Positions 50,810-61,693 of a DNA stretch of 64,000 nt are shown here, one piece after another. Source of the stretch: Candidatus Polarisedimenticolia bacterium (GTDB taxonomy: Bacteria > Acidobacteriota > Polarisedimenticolia > Gp22-AA2); the NCBI GenBank assembly GCA_036001465.1, contig DASYUH010000056.1, forward strand, positions 1 to 64,000. Reading direction: 5' to 3'. How positions within the stretch are numbered: the stretch's first letter is position 1; every line of letters starts with the position of its first letter. The notes beneath the pieces were generated by a model. The model was not told the DNA's origin. It ran no database searches and saw only the letters and a list, made by a program, of their open reading frames with translations. The translations under genes and the position numbers were made by a program.

Positions 50810-52776
50810 GCCGGCCTCGAGGTGCGCGTCAGGTTCGCCGGGTCGAGGATGAGCGCGATCTGGCCGTCGTTCAGGACCGCCGCGCCGGCGTACTGCGGCA
50901 GCAGCTCGAGAGGGTGGCGCAGCGGCTTGACCACGATCTGCTCCTCGCCGAGGATTTCGTCCACGCCGAGCGCGTAGGAGCGCTGGCCGACGTGATACAT
51001 CAGGGCGGGAAAGGCGTCGGGAAACGGTGCGGCGGTGTCCCCCGACAGGACCCCTCCCAGGGGGAGCACCGTGACCAGATCCTCCCCGTGCTGAAGCATC
51101 CGCTCTCCCTGGCTGGTCTGAAGGCTGGAGCCGCGAATCTCCAGGGTGCCGTGGACCGCCGACACCGGCACGGCGAAGACGTGGTCCAGCGCACGGCACA
51201 GGAAGGCCCGCGTCACCGTCACCGTGGGGGGGAGGTCCAGCTCGATGAGGGTCCCGACACCGACGTGCGAGCGGATGATCAGGTTGCCGCCGAGCTTCTG
51301 CACGCGCATGCGCACGACGTCCATGCCGACGCCGCGCCCGGAAATCTCGGTCGTGCGGGTGGCGGTCGAGAAGCCGGGCAGGGTGACCAGCATGAGCGCC
51401 TCCTCGTCGGACAGGCGCACCGCGACCTCGCGCGACAGGAGGCGGCGCTCGACCGCCACGCGGCGCAGCGTCTGCGGGTCGATCCCGCGCCCGTCGTCCG
51501 AGACCACCAGGCTGACGCGGTCATCGCGACGTGACAGCACGATCTCGATCCGCCCCTCCGCCGGCTTGCCGGCGGCACGGCGCGCCCCGGCGTCCTCGAT
51601 CCCGTGGTCGATGCTGTTGCGCAGGATGTGCTGCAGCGGGTCGATCATGTCCTCCAGGGTGGATCGGTCCAGTGACACGTCCGTGCCGCGCACCTGGAGC
51701 TCGACCGACCGGCCGAGGCGGCCGGCCACGTCCCGCACGATCCTCTCGAGGCGCGGCACGATGGAGGCGAAGGGCAGCAGGCGCATCGCCATCACCTCGT
51801 CGCGGAGCGCATCCACCGTGCGTCCGAGACTCTCGAGGATCTCCCCCGAGTCCGAGCCGGGAGCGGGGGCGACCGCGCGCAGCAACCGTTCGCGCTCGAG
51901 GATCAGCTCGCCGATGCCGTCGAGCAGGTGGTCCATGCGCTCGGTCGCCACGCGGATGGTGCTGATCGCTTCGGTCTTCGGCGCGGCCGCATCCCCGGAA
52001 GGCTCCGCCGTCGCCGCCGCGGCGGGAGGCGGGTCGGTCTCCGGGAGGCGCGGCGACGCATGGCAGGATTCGACGTCGGGGAGGCCCTCGATGAGCGCTC
52101 CCAGACGCTTGGCCGCGACGTTGGTGGCCAGGACGATGCGCAGCCTCCCGGTGAACGCAGGGGTCGTCAGGACCGCCGGGGGGGGCGTCAGGTCCAGGAT
52201 CCGTCCATGCTCTTCGAGCCGCTTCAGGATGACCATCGCCCGGGCCCCGCGCAGCGGCGCTCCATGACGGATCACCACGTCGATCGCCAGGTGCGGCCGG
52301 GGGCCGAGCGGGGGTGCCGCCTCGCCGGACGGGGAGTCCGCCGACGCACCGCCGGGCACGGATGCGCCCCGCGCGGCGCTCCCCGTCGTCCCCTCGCCCG
52401 CGGGAGAGGCGAGGGCCCGCAGCGCGTCCCGGAACGGATCTCCGGAGGGCATGTCGACTCCCGCAACCGCCGCATCGAGCTGGGCCGACAGCCGGTCGTT
52501 GGCCCGCATCAGGAGGTCGACCGATTCGGGTGTCGGAGCGAGGGCGCCGTCCCGCCAGAGGTGCAGCAGGTCTTCCATGGCGTGGGCCAGCGAGGCCATC
52601 GGCGCGAATCCCATGGCCGCCGCCATCCCCTTGATGGAGTGGGCATGGCGGAACAGATCGTGGATCTCGCCGGTCTCGAGGAGGGCGGACCGCGCCCGCC
52701 GCAGGAGGGCCCCCTGGCCGTCGATGTGCTCACGCGCTTCGGAGACGAAGAGCTCGAGGAAGTCGGGGGATTCCAC
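50806..52776 (-). CDS. cheA: Chemotaxis histidine kinase CheA
   Basis: 656 residues. P1 phosphotransfer domain with H46 in FRHAHSIKGMAAAMGF; a Pro/Ala-rich linker and a P2-like region follow (P2 poorly conserved). The dimer domain and HATPase (LQHILRNSIDHGIEDAG, VSDDGRGIDPQTLRR, SGRGVGMDVVRMRVQKLGG) and a C-terminal CheW-like domain (LCRALDHVFAVPVSAV ... LRHPLELLPQYAGAAVL) complete it. It autophosphorylates under receptor control and passes the phosphate to CheY. It lies 15 bp after cheY and overlaps cheC. Confidence 0.96.
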   Translation of the reverse strand: MESPDFLELFVSEAREHIDGQGALLRRARSALLETGEIHDLFRHAHSIKGMAAAMGFAPMASLAHAMEDLLHLWRDGALAPTPESVDLLMRANDRLSAQLDAAVAGVDMPSGDPFRDALRALASPAGEGTTGSAARGASVPGGASADSPSGEAAPPLGPRPHLAIDVVIRHGAPLRGARAMVILKRLEEHGRILDLTPPPAVLTTPAFTGRLRIVLATNVAAKRLGALIEGLPDVESCHASPRLPETDPPPAAAATAEPSGDAAAPKTEAISTIRVATERMDHLLDGIGELILERERLLRAVAPAPGSDSGEILESLGRTVDALRDEVMAMRLLPFASIVPRLERIVRDVAGRLGRSVELQVRGTDVSLDRSTLEDMIDPLQHILRNSIDHGIEDAGARRAAGKPAEGRIEIVLSRRDDRVSLVVSDDGRGIDPQTLRRVAVERRLLSREVAVRLSDEEALMLVTLPGFSTATRTTEISGRGVGMDVVRMRVQKLGGNLIIRSHVGVGTLIELDLPPTVTVTRAFLCRALDHVFAVPVSAVHGTLEIRGSSLQTSQGERMLQHGEDLVTVLPLGGVLSGDTAAPFPDAFPALMYHVGQRSYALGVDEILGEEQIVVKPLRHPLELLPQYAGAAVLNDGQIALILDPANLTRTSRPA

Positions 52777-52791
52777 CGCGCACCTCCTTTC

Positions 52792-53187
52792 TCAGGAGGA
52801 GGCGGCCCCGCCGCTGCCGGCCGGGAGGACCTTCGACAGGACCTGCAGGACCCTCTCGGACGTGAACGGCTTGACGATGAAGTCCTTGGCGCCGGCGGAG
52901 ATCGATTCGACCACGAGGGCCTCCTGTCCCATGGCGCTGCACATGACGATGACGGCCGTGGGATTCACCTTGAGGATCTCGCGCGTGGCCTCGATGCCGT
53001 CGAGCTGCGGCATGACGATGTCCATGGTGACCAGGTTCGGGCTGAGCTCGCGGAATCGCGCGATCGCTTCGCGGCCGTTGGAGGCCTCGCCGACGATCTC
53101 GTAGCGGCCGCCCGCGTTCACCAGGATGTCCTTGATCATCGAGCGCATGAACATGGCGTCATCGACCACCAGGACGCGAATCGCCAT
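52792..53187 (-). CDS. cheY: Chemotaxis response regulator CheY
   Basis: 131 residues, a single receiver domain. Acidic pocket D9-D10 (VLVVDDAMFMRSM), phospho-acceptor D56 (TMDIVMPQLDG), S84 and K106 (IVKPF). No output domain, so it acts by protein contact, normally on a flagellar switch or a pilus/motility target; none is encoded nearby. It starts at the cheW stop. Confidence 0.95.
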   Translation of the reverse strand: MAIRVLVVDDAMFMRSMIKDILVNAGGRYEIVGEASNGREAIARFRELSPNLVTMDIVMPQLDGIEATREILKVNPTAVIVMCSAMGQEALVVESISAGAKDFIVKPFTSERVLQVLSKVLPAGSGGAASS

Positions 53188-53678
53188 CAGGATGCCTCGT
53201 CCGGGGCGGCCGGCTCGGGGCCGAACCCCCTGCGGATGGTGTCCTCGACGCGCGCCACGAGCGCCGAGAGGGACAGGAGATTCAAGAGGCGGTCTCCCAC
53301 CGGCAGCCTCGCCTGAAGCCAGCCCGAGGGGTCACCGGGAGGGGGCACGGCATCCTCGGTGGAGGCGGAGGCCACGTCCACGCTGCTGCGCACGAGAATG
53401 CCCAGATGATCGCAGGGAGGCGCGAGCACGACGCCGTACGCTTCCCGGGAGGGCGGAGGCGCGGAGCCGCCTCCCGCGGGCCCGTCGCCGGGAGACATCA
53501 GCCGATCGAGGTCGATGAGCGTGACGATCCGGCCGTGGACCTCCGCCAGTCCCGCGATCACGCCGGGCGCGCACGGCACCGGCCGCACGCCGCGCAGTCG
53601 CGCGACCTCCTGAACGTCCCTGGCCGCCAGTCCGAACCATTCGGATCGCGCCTCGAAGGTGATGATCGGATCCTGCAC
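53187..53678 (-). CDS. cheW: CheW-like coupling protein
   Basis: 163 residues. The CheW beta-barrel pattern is clear: FGLAARDVQEVARLRGVRPVP, GVIAGLAEVHGRIVTLIDLDRL, and AYGVVLAPPCDHLGILVRSS. An insert near residues 65-75 (GPAGGGSAPPP) enlarges a loop. It bridges the receptor and CheA. The gap to the MCP gene is 13 bp. Confidence 0.9.
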   Translation of the reverse strand: MQDPIITFEARSEWFGLAARDVQEVARLRGVRPVPCAPGVIAGLAEVHGRIVTLIDLDRLMSPGDGPAGGGSAPPPSREAYGVVLAPPCDHLGILVRSSVDVASASTEDAVPPPGDPSGWLQARLPVGDRLLNLLSLSALVARVEDTIRRGFGPEPAAPDEAS

Positions 53679-53691
53679 GTCCGGCCCCTTT

Positions 53692-54930
53692 CTACCCGAC
53701 CTTGAACACCGCGATCAAGTCCTTCAGCGTGTCGGAGGCCTTCGCCAGCTCCTGCGCCGACGCGGACATCTCCTGCATCGACGCGGTCTGCTCCTCGGTC
53801 GCGGCGGACGCCTCCTCGGTGCCGGCGGCGTTGTCCTCGGCGATCTTCGAGATCTCCTCGATGGCGCGCACCAGGCCGTCGGCCCCCTTGGCCTGCGCCG
53901 CGGTCAGGGCGGAGATCGCCTCGATCCGTTCCATGCTGGTGAGGACCGACTGGACCATGGCGTCGATGGAGGTCCTGGCCTCGAGGATGACCGCCTTGCC
54001 CTCGCGCGCCGCCTGGGTGCTGTCGTTCATGCTGCCGATCACGTCGGTCGACTGCGAATTGATCTCCTTGGCGAGCTTCGAGATCTGATCGGCGAAGCGG
54101 CGCGACGAGTCGGCCAGCTTGCGGATCTCCTCGGCGACGACCGAGAAGCCGCGCCCGTGCTCTCCGGCCCGGGCCGCCTCGATCGTCGCGTTCAGGGCCA
54201 GGAGGTGGGTCTGCTGCGCGATGTGGGTGATGAACTCGACCGACTCGTTGATGCGCAGGGCGCGGTCCTTGAAGCCCTCGACGGTCGCGGTCGACCGATC
54301 GATGCGGGAGACCAGCTCGGCGACCGTGCGCGAGGACCCCTCCATCATCTCGCCGGCCTGCCGGGCCCGTTCCCCCGCGTCCTTCGAGGCGCGCGCGGCG
54401 AAGCGGGCCTTCTCGGAGATCTCCTCGATGGACGTCGCCATCTCGCGGGTGATCGACGAGGTCTTGTTGACCATATCCGCCGTCCCCTCGGCTCCCTTCG
54501 CGATGTTCTGCATGGTCGAGGAGATTTCCTCCGTGGTCGCGTTCATCTCCTGGGCCGTCGCCGACAGGCTCTGGGCCGATTCGAAGATCTGCCCGCTGAC
54601 GGCGCGCACCTCGGTGACGATGGTCAGGAGGTTCTGCAGCATGGCGTTGAACGAGCGGGCGACATCGCCGACCTCGTCGTCGCTGTGCACGTCGACCTTG
54701 CGGGTCAGGTCGCCCTGGCTGATCACGGCGCTGGCGCCGGCCAGGTCGAGCAGGTTCTTGGTGAAGTACTTTGACAGCACCACCGCGGCGGCGAGTCCGA
54801 TCAGCACCTGCGAGCTGACGTAGCCGACGAGGTCCCAGAAGCCGTAGACGCTCGGCGGCGTGAAGATGAATCCGGTCACCATGAACAGGAAGGTGGTGAT
54901 CAGGAAGGCCAGTCCCAGCTTCAGGCGCAT
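53692..54930 (-). CDS. Methyl-accepting chemotaxis protein without a large sensor domain
   Basis: 412 residues. Two membrane helices (about 5-24 and 39-56) are separated by only about 14 residues, so there is no periplasmic ligand domain. A HAMP-like segment follows ([20 protein letters not shown]), then a long coiled-coil signalling domain with the conserved hairpin tip [20 protein letters not shown]. The methylation helices are Ala/Glu-rich at each end. It may sense membrane state or an attached partner. It overlaps cheR by 10 bp. Confidence 0.93.
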   Translation of the reverse strand: MRLKLGLAFLITTFLFMVTGFIFTPPSVYGFWDLVGYVSSQVLIGLAAAVVLSKYFTKNLLDLAGASAVISQGDLTRKVDVHSDDEVGDVARSFNAMLQNLLTIVTEVRAVSGQIFESAQSLSATAQEMNATTEEISSTMQNIAKGAEGTADMVNKTSSITREMATSIEEISEKARFAARASKDAGERARQAGEMMEGSSRTVAELVSRIDRSTATVEGFKDRALRINESVEFITHIAQQTHLLALNATIEAARAGEHGRGFSVVAEEIRKLADSSRRFADQISKLAKEINSQSTDVIGSMNDSTQAAREGKAVILEARTSIDAMVQSVLTSMERIEAISALTAAQAKGADGLVRAIEEISKIAEDNAAGTEEASAATEEQTASMQEMSASAQELAKASDTLKDLIAVFKVG

Positions 54931-55811
54931 GCCAGCATCTCCTCGGGCCCGCCGCCGGGCGACACCCTGCCTGCCGCCGTGCAGGACGGCAGCCGGCGGT
55001 ACACGCGGTCGCGCGCGCTCACGACGTCGAACCGGGAGCGGGCCTCGCCGAACAGCCGCTCCACGCGCCCGAGGACGAGGTACCCCCCGTCGGACAGCGC
55101 CTCCGCGAAGCGGGACAGGATGCGCTCCTGGTGCTCCAGGGAGAAATAGATGAGGACGTTCCGGCAGACGATGAGGTCGAGGTCCCGGCGCCCGATCGGA
55201 TCGAGGAGACTCTCGCGCTCGAAGCGGACCATGCCCTTCAGCCGGGGGGAAGGGGAGGCGGTCCCGTCGGAGCGCACGACGAAATGGGTGGCCGATCCGC
55301 TCGGGGCCGAGTCGAGCAGGGGACGCGCGGGAAAGATCGCCCGCGCGGCCGCCTGGAGCGCGCTCTCGTCGAGATCGGTGCCGGTGATCCGGACCTGGAC
55401 GCGGCGCGCGGGCCCGTCCCGTCGCGTCGCCGTGGCGAACAGGGCCGCGAGCGAGTAGGGTTCCTCACCGGTGGCGCAGCCGGCGCTCCACACCGTGACC
55501 CGCTGGCGCCGCGACGCCGACCGACGCAGGAGATCCGGCACGATCCTCTCCTCGAGGAACTCGAAGCACGATCGGTTCCGAAAAAAGCTCGTGACCTTGA
55601 TCGACAGCGCCCGCTGGAGCCGCCCCAGCTCCTCCGGGTGCCGGCGCAGGTAGCGGGCGTACGCCTCGATCCCCGCCAGCCGCAGCGCCCGCACCCGCAC
55701 CAGCAGGCGGCGCTGCAGGTAGCTCTCCTTGTAGCGCGACAGGTCGAGCCCCTGCCGCTCGATCAGGTGGCGGTGGATCGCTTCCCAGGCAGGATCGCCG
55801 TCTTTTTGCAT
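54921..55811 (-). CDS. cheR: Chemoreceptor methyltransferase CheR
   Basis: 296 residues from ATG 55811 (a GTG two codons earlier is possible). The N-terminal helical domain ([20 protein letters not shown]) and the SAM-binding domain with [30 protein letters not shown] and [20 protein letters not shown] are typical CheR features. It methylates receptor glutamates. First gene of the chemotaxis operon; a good promoter lies about 29 bp upstream. No cheB (the matching methylesterase) is in the window. Confidence 0.95.
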   Translation of the reverse strand: MQKDGDPAWEAIHRHLIERQGLDLSRYKESYLQRRLLVRVRALRLAGIEAYARYLRRHPEELGRLQRALSIKVTSFFRNRSCFEFLEERIVPDLLRRSASRRQRVTVWSAGCATGEEPYSLAALFATATRRDGPARRVQVRITGTDLDESALQAAARAIFPARPLLDSAPSGSATHFVVRSDGTASPSPRLKGMVRFERESLLDPIGRRDLDLIVCRNVLIYFSLEHQERILSRFAEALSDGGYLVLGRVERLFGEARSRFDVVSARDRVYRRLPSCTAAGRVSPGGGPEEMLACA

Positions 55812-55839
55812 GCTCACGATCGCGCGCGCACCGCCGGGA

Positions 55840-55868
55840 AGTATAGGTTCCGGTTACAGAAGGGTCAA
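55840..55868 (-). promoter_or_regulatory. Promoter of the chemotaxis operon
   Basis: Minus strand TTGACC (55868-55863), 17 bp spacer, TATACT (55845-55840), about 29 bp before the cheR start. Good match to the vegetative consensus. The 56 kb intergenic region (55818-56083) contains only this and the divergent moxR promoter. Confidence 0.7.
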
Positions 55869-56013
55869 ATGGGGCGGGCGGGCCTCGCGGGGCACGACCG
55901 GCGCCCCGGGCCTGGCTGCAATGGTCTGGAAATCAAGGGCTTACGGCGACTCCCGGCCGGCGCGCGGGGCGTTCCTGCCGGCGCGCGACCGCCGTGCGGC
56001 CGCCGCGCCAAAA

Positions 56014-56042
56014 TTGACTCCCCTGGAGCGGTGGTCTAGAAT
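56014..56042 (+). promoter_or_regulatory. Promoter of the moxR-bat operon
   Basis: TTGACT (56014-56019), 17 bp spacer, TAGAAT (56037-56042), 41 bp before ATG 56084, with CCGGAGG as ribosome-binding site. Confidence 0.7.
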
Positions 56043-56083
56043 TTCGCGCTCCTCACGCGCGCGATCCGGAGGTTTCCGAGGCC

Positions 56084-57070
<987 letters not shown>

Positions 57071-57104
57071 CGCCCTCCGGCTTCGACAAGGGGTGGCGTG
57101 ACCG

Positions 57105-57986
57105 ATGCTCCCCGCTGAGATCCTGAGGAAAGTGCGGCGGATTGAAATCCGCACGAACCGCCTGGTGAACGAATCGCTGGCGGGCGAGTACCACTCCGTC
57201 TTCAAGGGGCGGGGCATGGAGTTCTCGGAGGTGCGGGAGTATCAGTTCGGGGACGACATCCGGAACATCGACTGGAACGTCACGTCGCGCATGGGGCACC
57301 CCTACGTCAAGAAGCACGTGGAGGAGCGCGAGCTGACCGTCATGCTCCTGGTCGACTTTTCGGGCTCGGGGGAGTTCGGCACGCGCCGCCAGTTCAAGCG
57401 GGAGATCGCGGCCGAGATCTGCGCCCTGCTCGCCTTCTCCGCCATCAAGAACAGCGATCGGGTGGGGCTCGTCGCCTTCACCGATCGCATCGAGAAGTTT
57501 CTCAGGCCGCGCAAGGGGAAGGACCATGTCCTGCGCGTCATCCGCGAGGTACTGTACTTCCGGCCCGAGGGCCGGGCGACCGACCTGGCCCAGGCGCTGC
57601 AGTTCCTGTACCGGACGATCACCAAGCGGGCCGTGGTTTTCGTGGTCTCCGACTTCCTGGCCGAAGGGTACGAGCAGCCCCTGCGCGTCGCCGCCCGCAA
57701 GCACGACGTGATCGCGGTCACCATCACCGATCCGCGCGAGGAGGACCTGCCTCCCATCGGGCTCATCGATCTGGAGGACGCGGAGACCGGCGAACGCGTC
57801 CTGGTCAACGCATCGGATCGGCAGACGCGCGAGCGCTTCCGGACCTGGGCGGCCGGGAGGCGGGCGGCGCGCGCCGCCCTGTTCCGCGCCAACGCCATCG
57901 ACGCGCTGGAGCTGTTCACCGACCGCTCCTACGACGCGCCCCTGGTCCGCTTCTTCCACAGGCGGGCGCGACGGATGAGCCGGTGA
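57105..57986 (+). CDS. DUF58 protein (VWA-like)
   Basis: 293 residues. The DUF58 signature RGMEFSEVREYQFGDDIRNIDW (about 36-57) is present, then a VWA-like fold with a MIDAS start LLVDFSGSGEFG and IKNSDRVGLVAFTDRIEKFL. Soluble protein, standard partner of MoxR. It overlaps the next gene (GTGA). Likely part of an envelope-stress or protein-complex assembly machine. Confidence 0.9.
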   Translation: MLPAEILRKVRRIEIRTNRLVNESLAGEYHSVFKGRGMEFSEVREYQFGDDIRNIDWNVTSRMGHPYVKKHVEERELTVMLLVDFSGSGEFGTRRQFKREIAAEICALLAFSAIKNSDRVGLVAFTDRIEKFLRPRKGKDHVLRVIREVLYFRPEGRATDLAQALQFLYRTITKRAVVFVVSDFLAEGYEQPLRVAARKHDVIAVTITDPREEDLPPIGLIDLEDAETGERVLVNASDRQTRERFRTWAAGRRAARAALFRANAIDALELFTDRSYDAPLVRFFHRRARRMSR

Positions 57987-58984
57987 GCCGCGGGCGGGTG
58001 GCCGCGATCGCCTGCGCCTGCGCCCTGTGGGCGGGCGCCGAGGGGGTGGTCGCCGAGGAGCCGGGTCCGCCGCAGGAAGCCGGCCAGGTCCGAATCGACG
58101 TGGCGGTCGATCGGACCGAGGTGACGATCGGCGATCCCATCGCCGTGACCGTCCGTCTGACGCACCCCGAAAACGTCCGGATCACGACATTCGATCCGGA
58201 GCGCTCGCTCGGAGAGCTGGCGCTCCTCGATCGCGGAGAAGGGAAGCCGGAGAAGCTCCCCGACGGACGGATCCGGGAGACGCGGATCCTGCGCGTGGCG
58301 CGCTACGAGACGGGCCCCGCGGAGATCCCGTCGTTCGGGGCCGAGTTCGTCGGTGCGGACGGCAAGCAGGGCCGGGTCGCAAGCCGACCCATGGCCTTCA
58401 CGGTCTCCTCCGTCCTGGCGGAAGGTGACAAGGGGCCGGCGGACATCAAGAAGCCGGCCACCATGCAGGAGCGCGCCCTCTGGCCCTTCGCGGTGGCCGC
58501 CGCGGTGCTTGCGGTGGCGCTGGCCCTCTGGCTGCGGCGAAGGTGGCGGGCGCGCCGGGCGCAGGTCGTGGCCCCCCCGGAGCCGGCGGCGCCGCCGCGG
58601 CCGCCGCACGAGATCGCCTACGCCGAGCTGGAGCGACTGCTGTCCTCCGGTCTTCTGGAGAAGGGCCGGCTCAAGGAGTTCTACATCGAGCTGGCGGAGA
58701 TCATGAAGCGCTACCTGGAGGTCCGTTTCGGCGTCGACACGTTCGAGCGGACCACCTCCGAGATTCTGGAGGCGCTCCGCCTGGCGCGCCTCCCGGTGCG
58801 AGGCATGGCGTCCACGGCGGAGTTCTTCGGCGCGTGCGACATGGTGAAGTTCGCCCGTCACGCGCCCCCATCCGAGGAGACCCGCGCCACGGTCGAGCGG
58901 GCCTATCGACTGATCGACGAGACGCGCGCGCCGAAGCAGTCGGCGGAGGCCCCCGCCGCAGCCGCCGCGGGAGGGGGAGGATGA
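57983..58984 (+). CDS. BatD/DUF4381-like membrane protein
   Basis: 333 residues. Signal peptide, then a beta-sandwich (VDRTEVTIGDPIAVTVRLTH), one membrane helix (about 168-188, ALWPFAVAAAVLAVALALWL), and a cytoplasmic helical domain (LKEFYIELAEIMKRYLEVRF, TSEILEALRLARLP). The last part matches the C-terminal end of the large BatD at 61690, so the operon has a short and a long version. The end is Ala/Gly-rich. Confidence 0.8.
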   Translation: MSRGRVAAIACACALWAGAEGVVAEEPGPPQEAGQVRIDVAVDRTEVTIGDPIAVTVRLTHPENVRITTFDPERSLGELALLDRGEGKPEKLPDGRIRETRILRVARYETGPAEIPSFGAEFVGADGKQGRVASRPMAFTVSSVLAEGDKGPADIKKPATMQERALWPFAVAAAVLAVALALWLRRRWRARRAQVVAPPEPAAPPRPPHEIAYAELERLLSSGLLEKGRLKEFYIELAEIMKRYLEVRFGVDTFERTTSEILEALRLARLPVRGMASTAEFFGACDMVKFARHAPPSEETRATVERAYRLIDETRAPKQSAEAPAAAAAGGGG

Positions 58985-59979
58985 TCCTTCGCTTCGCCGC
59001 CCCGTACGCGGGGGGCATCATGGCGTTGGGGCTGGCGCTCCTCGTCTGGCACCTGGTGCGCGGCCGGCGGAGGCGGGCGAGCCTGATCTATTCCCTGACC
59101 TCGCCCTTCAGGGCCATGCCGCGCGGCTGGCAGGTCCGCCTGCGCCACCTCCCCCTCGCCCTCCGCGTGCTCGGCCTCGCGCTCCTGGTCGTCGCCTTCG
59201 CGCGGCCTCAGACGGCGCACCGCGAGGAGGAGGTCCTGACCGAGGGGATCGACATCGTGCTGACGGTGGACATCTCCGGCAGCATGCGCACCGAAGACTT
59301 CAAGCCGAAGAACCGCCTGGTCGTCGCCAAGAACGTGGTGGGACAGTTCGTCAAGGGCCGGCGGAACGACCTGATCGGCCTGGTGGTGTTCGCCGCCAAC
59401 GCCTACACGCGCTGCCCCCTGACGCTCGATTACGCCGTGCTCGTCGATCTCCTGGATGGGGTGGACTTCGCGACGCGCGAGGAGGACGGCACCGCCATCG
59501 GCATGGGCCTGGCCACCGCGGTCGGCCGTCTGAAGGACGCGAAGGGGAAGAGCAAGGTGATCGTCCTGCTCACGGACGGGCGGAACAACCGCGGGCAGAT
59601 CGACCCGCTGAGCGGCGCCCGCCTGGCGCAGGCGCTCGGGATCAAGGTGCACACGATCGGCGTGGGGACGGAGGGGGAGGCCCCCTACCCGGTCGACGAC
59701 CCGATCCTCGGACGGCGCTACATCAACGTGCAGGCGGACATCGACGAGGAGACGCTGCAGCAGATTTCCGACGCGACGGGAGGCCGGTACTTTCGCGCCA
59801 CCGACGCGCAGGCCCTGCAGCAGATCTTCGCCACCATCGACCGGATGGAGAGGACGGAGATCAAGGTGCGGGGGTACACGCGCCACACGGAGCAGTTCGC
59901 CTGGTTCCTCTATCCGGGCGCCCTGCTGATTCTTCTGGAGCTGGCGCTGTCCGGCACCGTCTTGAGGACGATACCCTGA
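58981..59979 (+). CDS. BatA-type VWA membrane protein
   Basis: 332 residues. Two N-terminal membrane helices flank ASLIYSLTSPF, a VWA domain with perfect MIDAS (DISGSM, then T and D in TREEDGTAIGMGL and LLTDGRNNRG) follows, and a C-terminal helix (WFLYPGALLILLELALSG). In Bat operons the two VWA proteins form membrane complexes with TPR partners. The start is ATG 58981 (overlapping the gene before). Confidence 0.93.
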   Translation: MILRFAAPYAGGIMALGLALLVWHLVRGRRRRASLIYSLTSPFRAMPRGWQVRLRHLPLALRVLGLALLVVAFARPQTAHREEEVLTEGIDIVLTVDISGSMRTEDFKPKNRLVVAKNVVGQFVKGRRNDLIGLVVFAANAYTRCPLTLDYAVLVDLLDGVDFATREEDGTAIGMGLATAVGRLKDAKGKSKVIVLLTDGRNNRGQIDPLSGARLAQALGIKVHTIGVGTEGEAPYPVDDPILGRRYINVQADIDEETLQQISDATGGRYFRATDAQALQQIFATIDRMERTEIKVRGYTRHTEQFAWFLYPGALLILLELALSGTVLRTIP

Positions 59980-61022
59980 TGCGCTTCGCGGCCCCCGAGT
60001 ACCTGTGGCTCCTCTTCGGACTGCCGGTCCTGGCCCTGGCCTTCGTCCTGTCGTTCCGGCGCCGCCGGCGCGCCCTCGAGGCGCTGGGCGAGCTGCGTCT
60101 GGTGCGCCGCCTCACCGCCAGCGCCAGCACCGAGCGGCGGATCATCAAGGCGGTGCTCGTGGGGGGGGCGGTCCTGTTCCTCGTCCTGGCGCTGGCGCGG
60201 CCGCAGTGGGGGGCCAAGCTCGAGACCGTGACCCGGCGCGGGGTCGACGTGATCATCGCCGTGGACACGTCGACGAGCATGCTGGCGGAAGACGTCAAGC
60301 CGAGCCGCATGGCGCAGGCGCGGGCCGCGGTCGCTTCGTTCGTCGACCTGCTGCGCGGCGATCGCATCGGGCTGGTCGCCTTCGCGGGCACGGCCTACGT
60401 GGCCTGCCCGCTGACGCTCGACTACACGGCCGCGGCGATGTTCGTCGAGGTCCTCGACACCGACCTGATCCCGATCCAGGGGACGGCCATCGCCGCGGCG
60501 ATCCGGGCCGCCACCTCGGCGTTCCGGCAGGGGGAGAGGCGCCACAAGGTGCTCGTCCTCCTGACCGACGGCGAGGATCATGAGGGGGACGTCATGGCCG
60601 CCGCCCGCGACGCCGGCGCGGAGGGGATCACGATCTTCACGATCGGCGTCGGCAGCTCGCGTGGCGAGCCCATCCCCCTGCGCAACGAACGGGGCGATAT
60701 CATAGGGTATAAAGAGGACCGGAAGCACCGCAAGGTGACCAGCCGGCTCGGCGAGAGCGACCTCGAGGCGATCGCCCTTCAGACCGGCGGGAAGTACTTC
60801 CGCTCGACGCCGGACGGAATCGAGCTGCAGCGCGTCTACGAGGAGATCTCCCGGATGGACCAGAGGACGATGTCGGGCCGGATGATGAGCGTGTACGAGG
60901 AGCGCTACCAGATTCCGCTCCTGGCCGCGCTCATCCTGCTGGCGATCGAGGCGGCGCTGCTCGACCGGCGCCGGAACGCGGCCGCCCCGGAGCAGCGCGC
61001 GCCCGAGAAGGAGGCGGCCTGA
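59979..61022 (+). CDS. BatB-type VWA membrane protein
   Basis: 347 residues, paralogous to the gene before. MIDAS DTSTSM (AVDTSTSMLAEDVKPSRMAQA), GTAIAAAIRAATSAF and LLTDGEDHEGD are intact. N-terminal helices (LWLLFGLPVLALAFVLSF and a second one) and a C-terminal helix (IPLLAALILLAIEAALLD) anchor it. It overlaps both neighbours by 1 bp. Confidence 0.93.
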   Translation: MRFAAPEYLWLLFGLPVLALAFVLSFRRRRRALEALGELRLVRRLTASASTERRIIKAVLVGGAVLFLVLALARPQWGAKLETVTRRGVDVIIAVDTSTSMLAEDVKPSRMAQARAAVASFVDLLRGDRIGLVAFAGTAYVACPLTLDYTAAAMFVEVLDTDLIPIQGTAIAAAIRAATSAFRQGERRHKVLVLLTDGEDHEGDVMAAARDAGAEGITIFTIGVGSSRGEPIPLRNERGDIIGYKEDRKHRKVTSRLGESDLEAIALQTGGKYFRSTPDGIELQRVYEEISRMDQRTMSGRMMSVYEERYQIPLLAALILLAIEAALLDRRRNAAAPEQRAPEKEAA

Positions 61023-61693
61023 TGAAAGGGTTCGGCTGCGCCTGCGTCCTGCTCCTGGCGCTGTTCCGGCCGGCGTTCGCCGATCCGGCGGCCTCCCGGA
61101 ACAACGAGGGGAACCGGCTCTACAACCAGAAGCTCTTCGACGAGGCGCTCAAGATGTACACCGACGCGCAGACGTCCCGCCCCGACGCACCGGAATTGCA
61201 CTACAACATCGGCAACGTCCTGTTCCGGAAGAAGGAGTATGACAAGGCGGTGGAGGAGTACCTGCGGGCCCAGGCGGCGCCGGACCGTGCCCTGTCGCAG
61301 GCGGCGACCTTCAATCGCGGCAACGCGCTCCTGATGCAGGGCCGGCCGGAAGAGGCGATCCAGGCGTACGTGCAGTCGCTGCGCGCCCGGCCGGACGACG
61401 CCGACGCCAAGCGCAACCTCGAGCTGGCGCTCCGGCTCCTGCAGGAGAAGAAGAAGCAGCAACAGAAGCCGCAGCAGGACAAGGACCAGAAGCCGAACCA
61501 GCCTCCTCCGCAGCAGACGCCGCAGCAGGAGGGTTCCGGCGACAAGAAGCCTCCGCAGAAGCGTCCCGGGGAGATGTCGGAGCAGGAGGCCCGGCAGGTC
61601 CTGCAGGCGCTGCAGCAGGAGGAGAAGGAAGGCATCAAGAAGCACGCCCGGGCGGCGGCCGGCGACCGGCCCGAGCCGGAAGAGGACTGGTGA
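61022..61693 (+). CDS. BatC-like TPR protein
   Basis: 223 residues. Signal peptide (FGCACVLLLALFRPAFA), three TPR units (RNNEGNRLYNQKLFDEALKM, LHYNIGNVLFRKKEYDKAVE, FNRGNALLMQGRPEEAIQAY), then a Lys/Gln/Pro-rich low-complexity tail (KKKQQQKPQQDKDQKPNQPP). It stands after the two VWA genes as in other Bat operons; likely a periplasmic scaffold for them. Confidence 0.88.
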   Translation: MKGFGCACVLLLALFRPAFADPAASRNNEGNRLYNQKLFDEALKMYTDAQTSRPDAPELHYNIGNVLFRKKEYDKAVEEYLRAQAAPDRALSQAATFNRGNALLMQGRPEEAIQAYVQSLRARPDDADAKRNLELALRLLQEKKKQQQKPQQDKDQKPNQPPPQQTPQQEGSGDKKPPQKRPGEMSEQEARQVLQALQQEEKEGIKKHARAAAGDRPEPEEDW

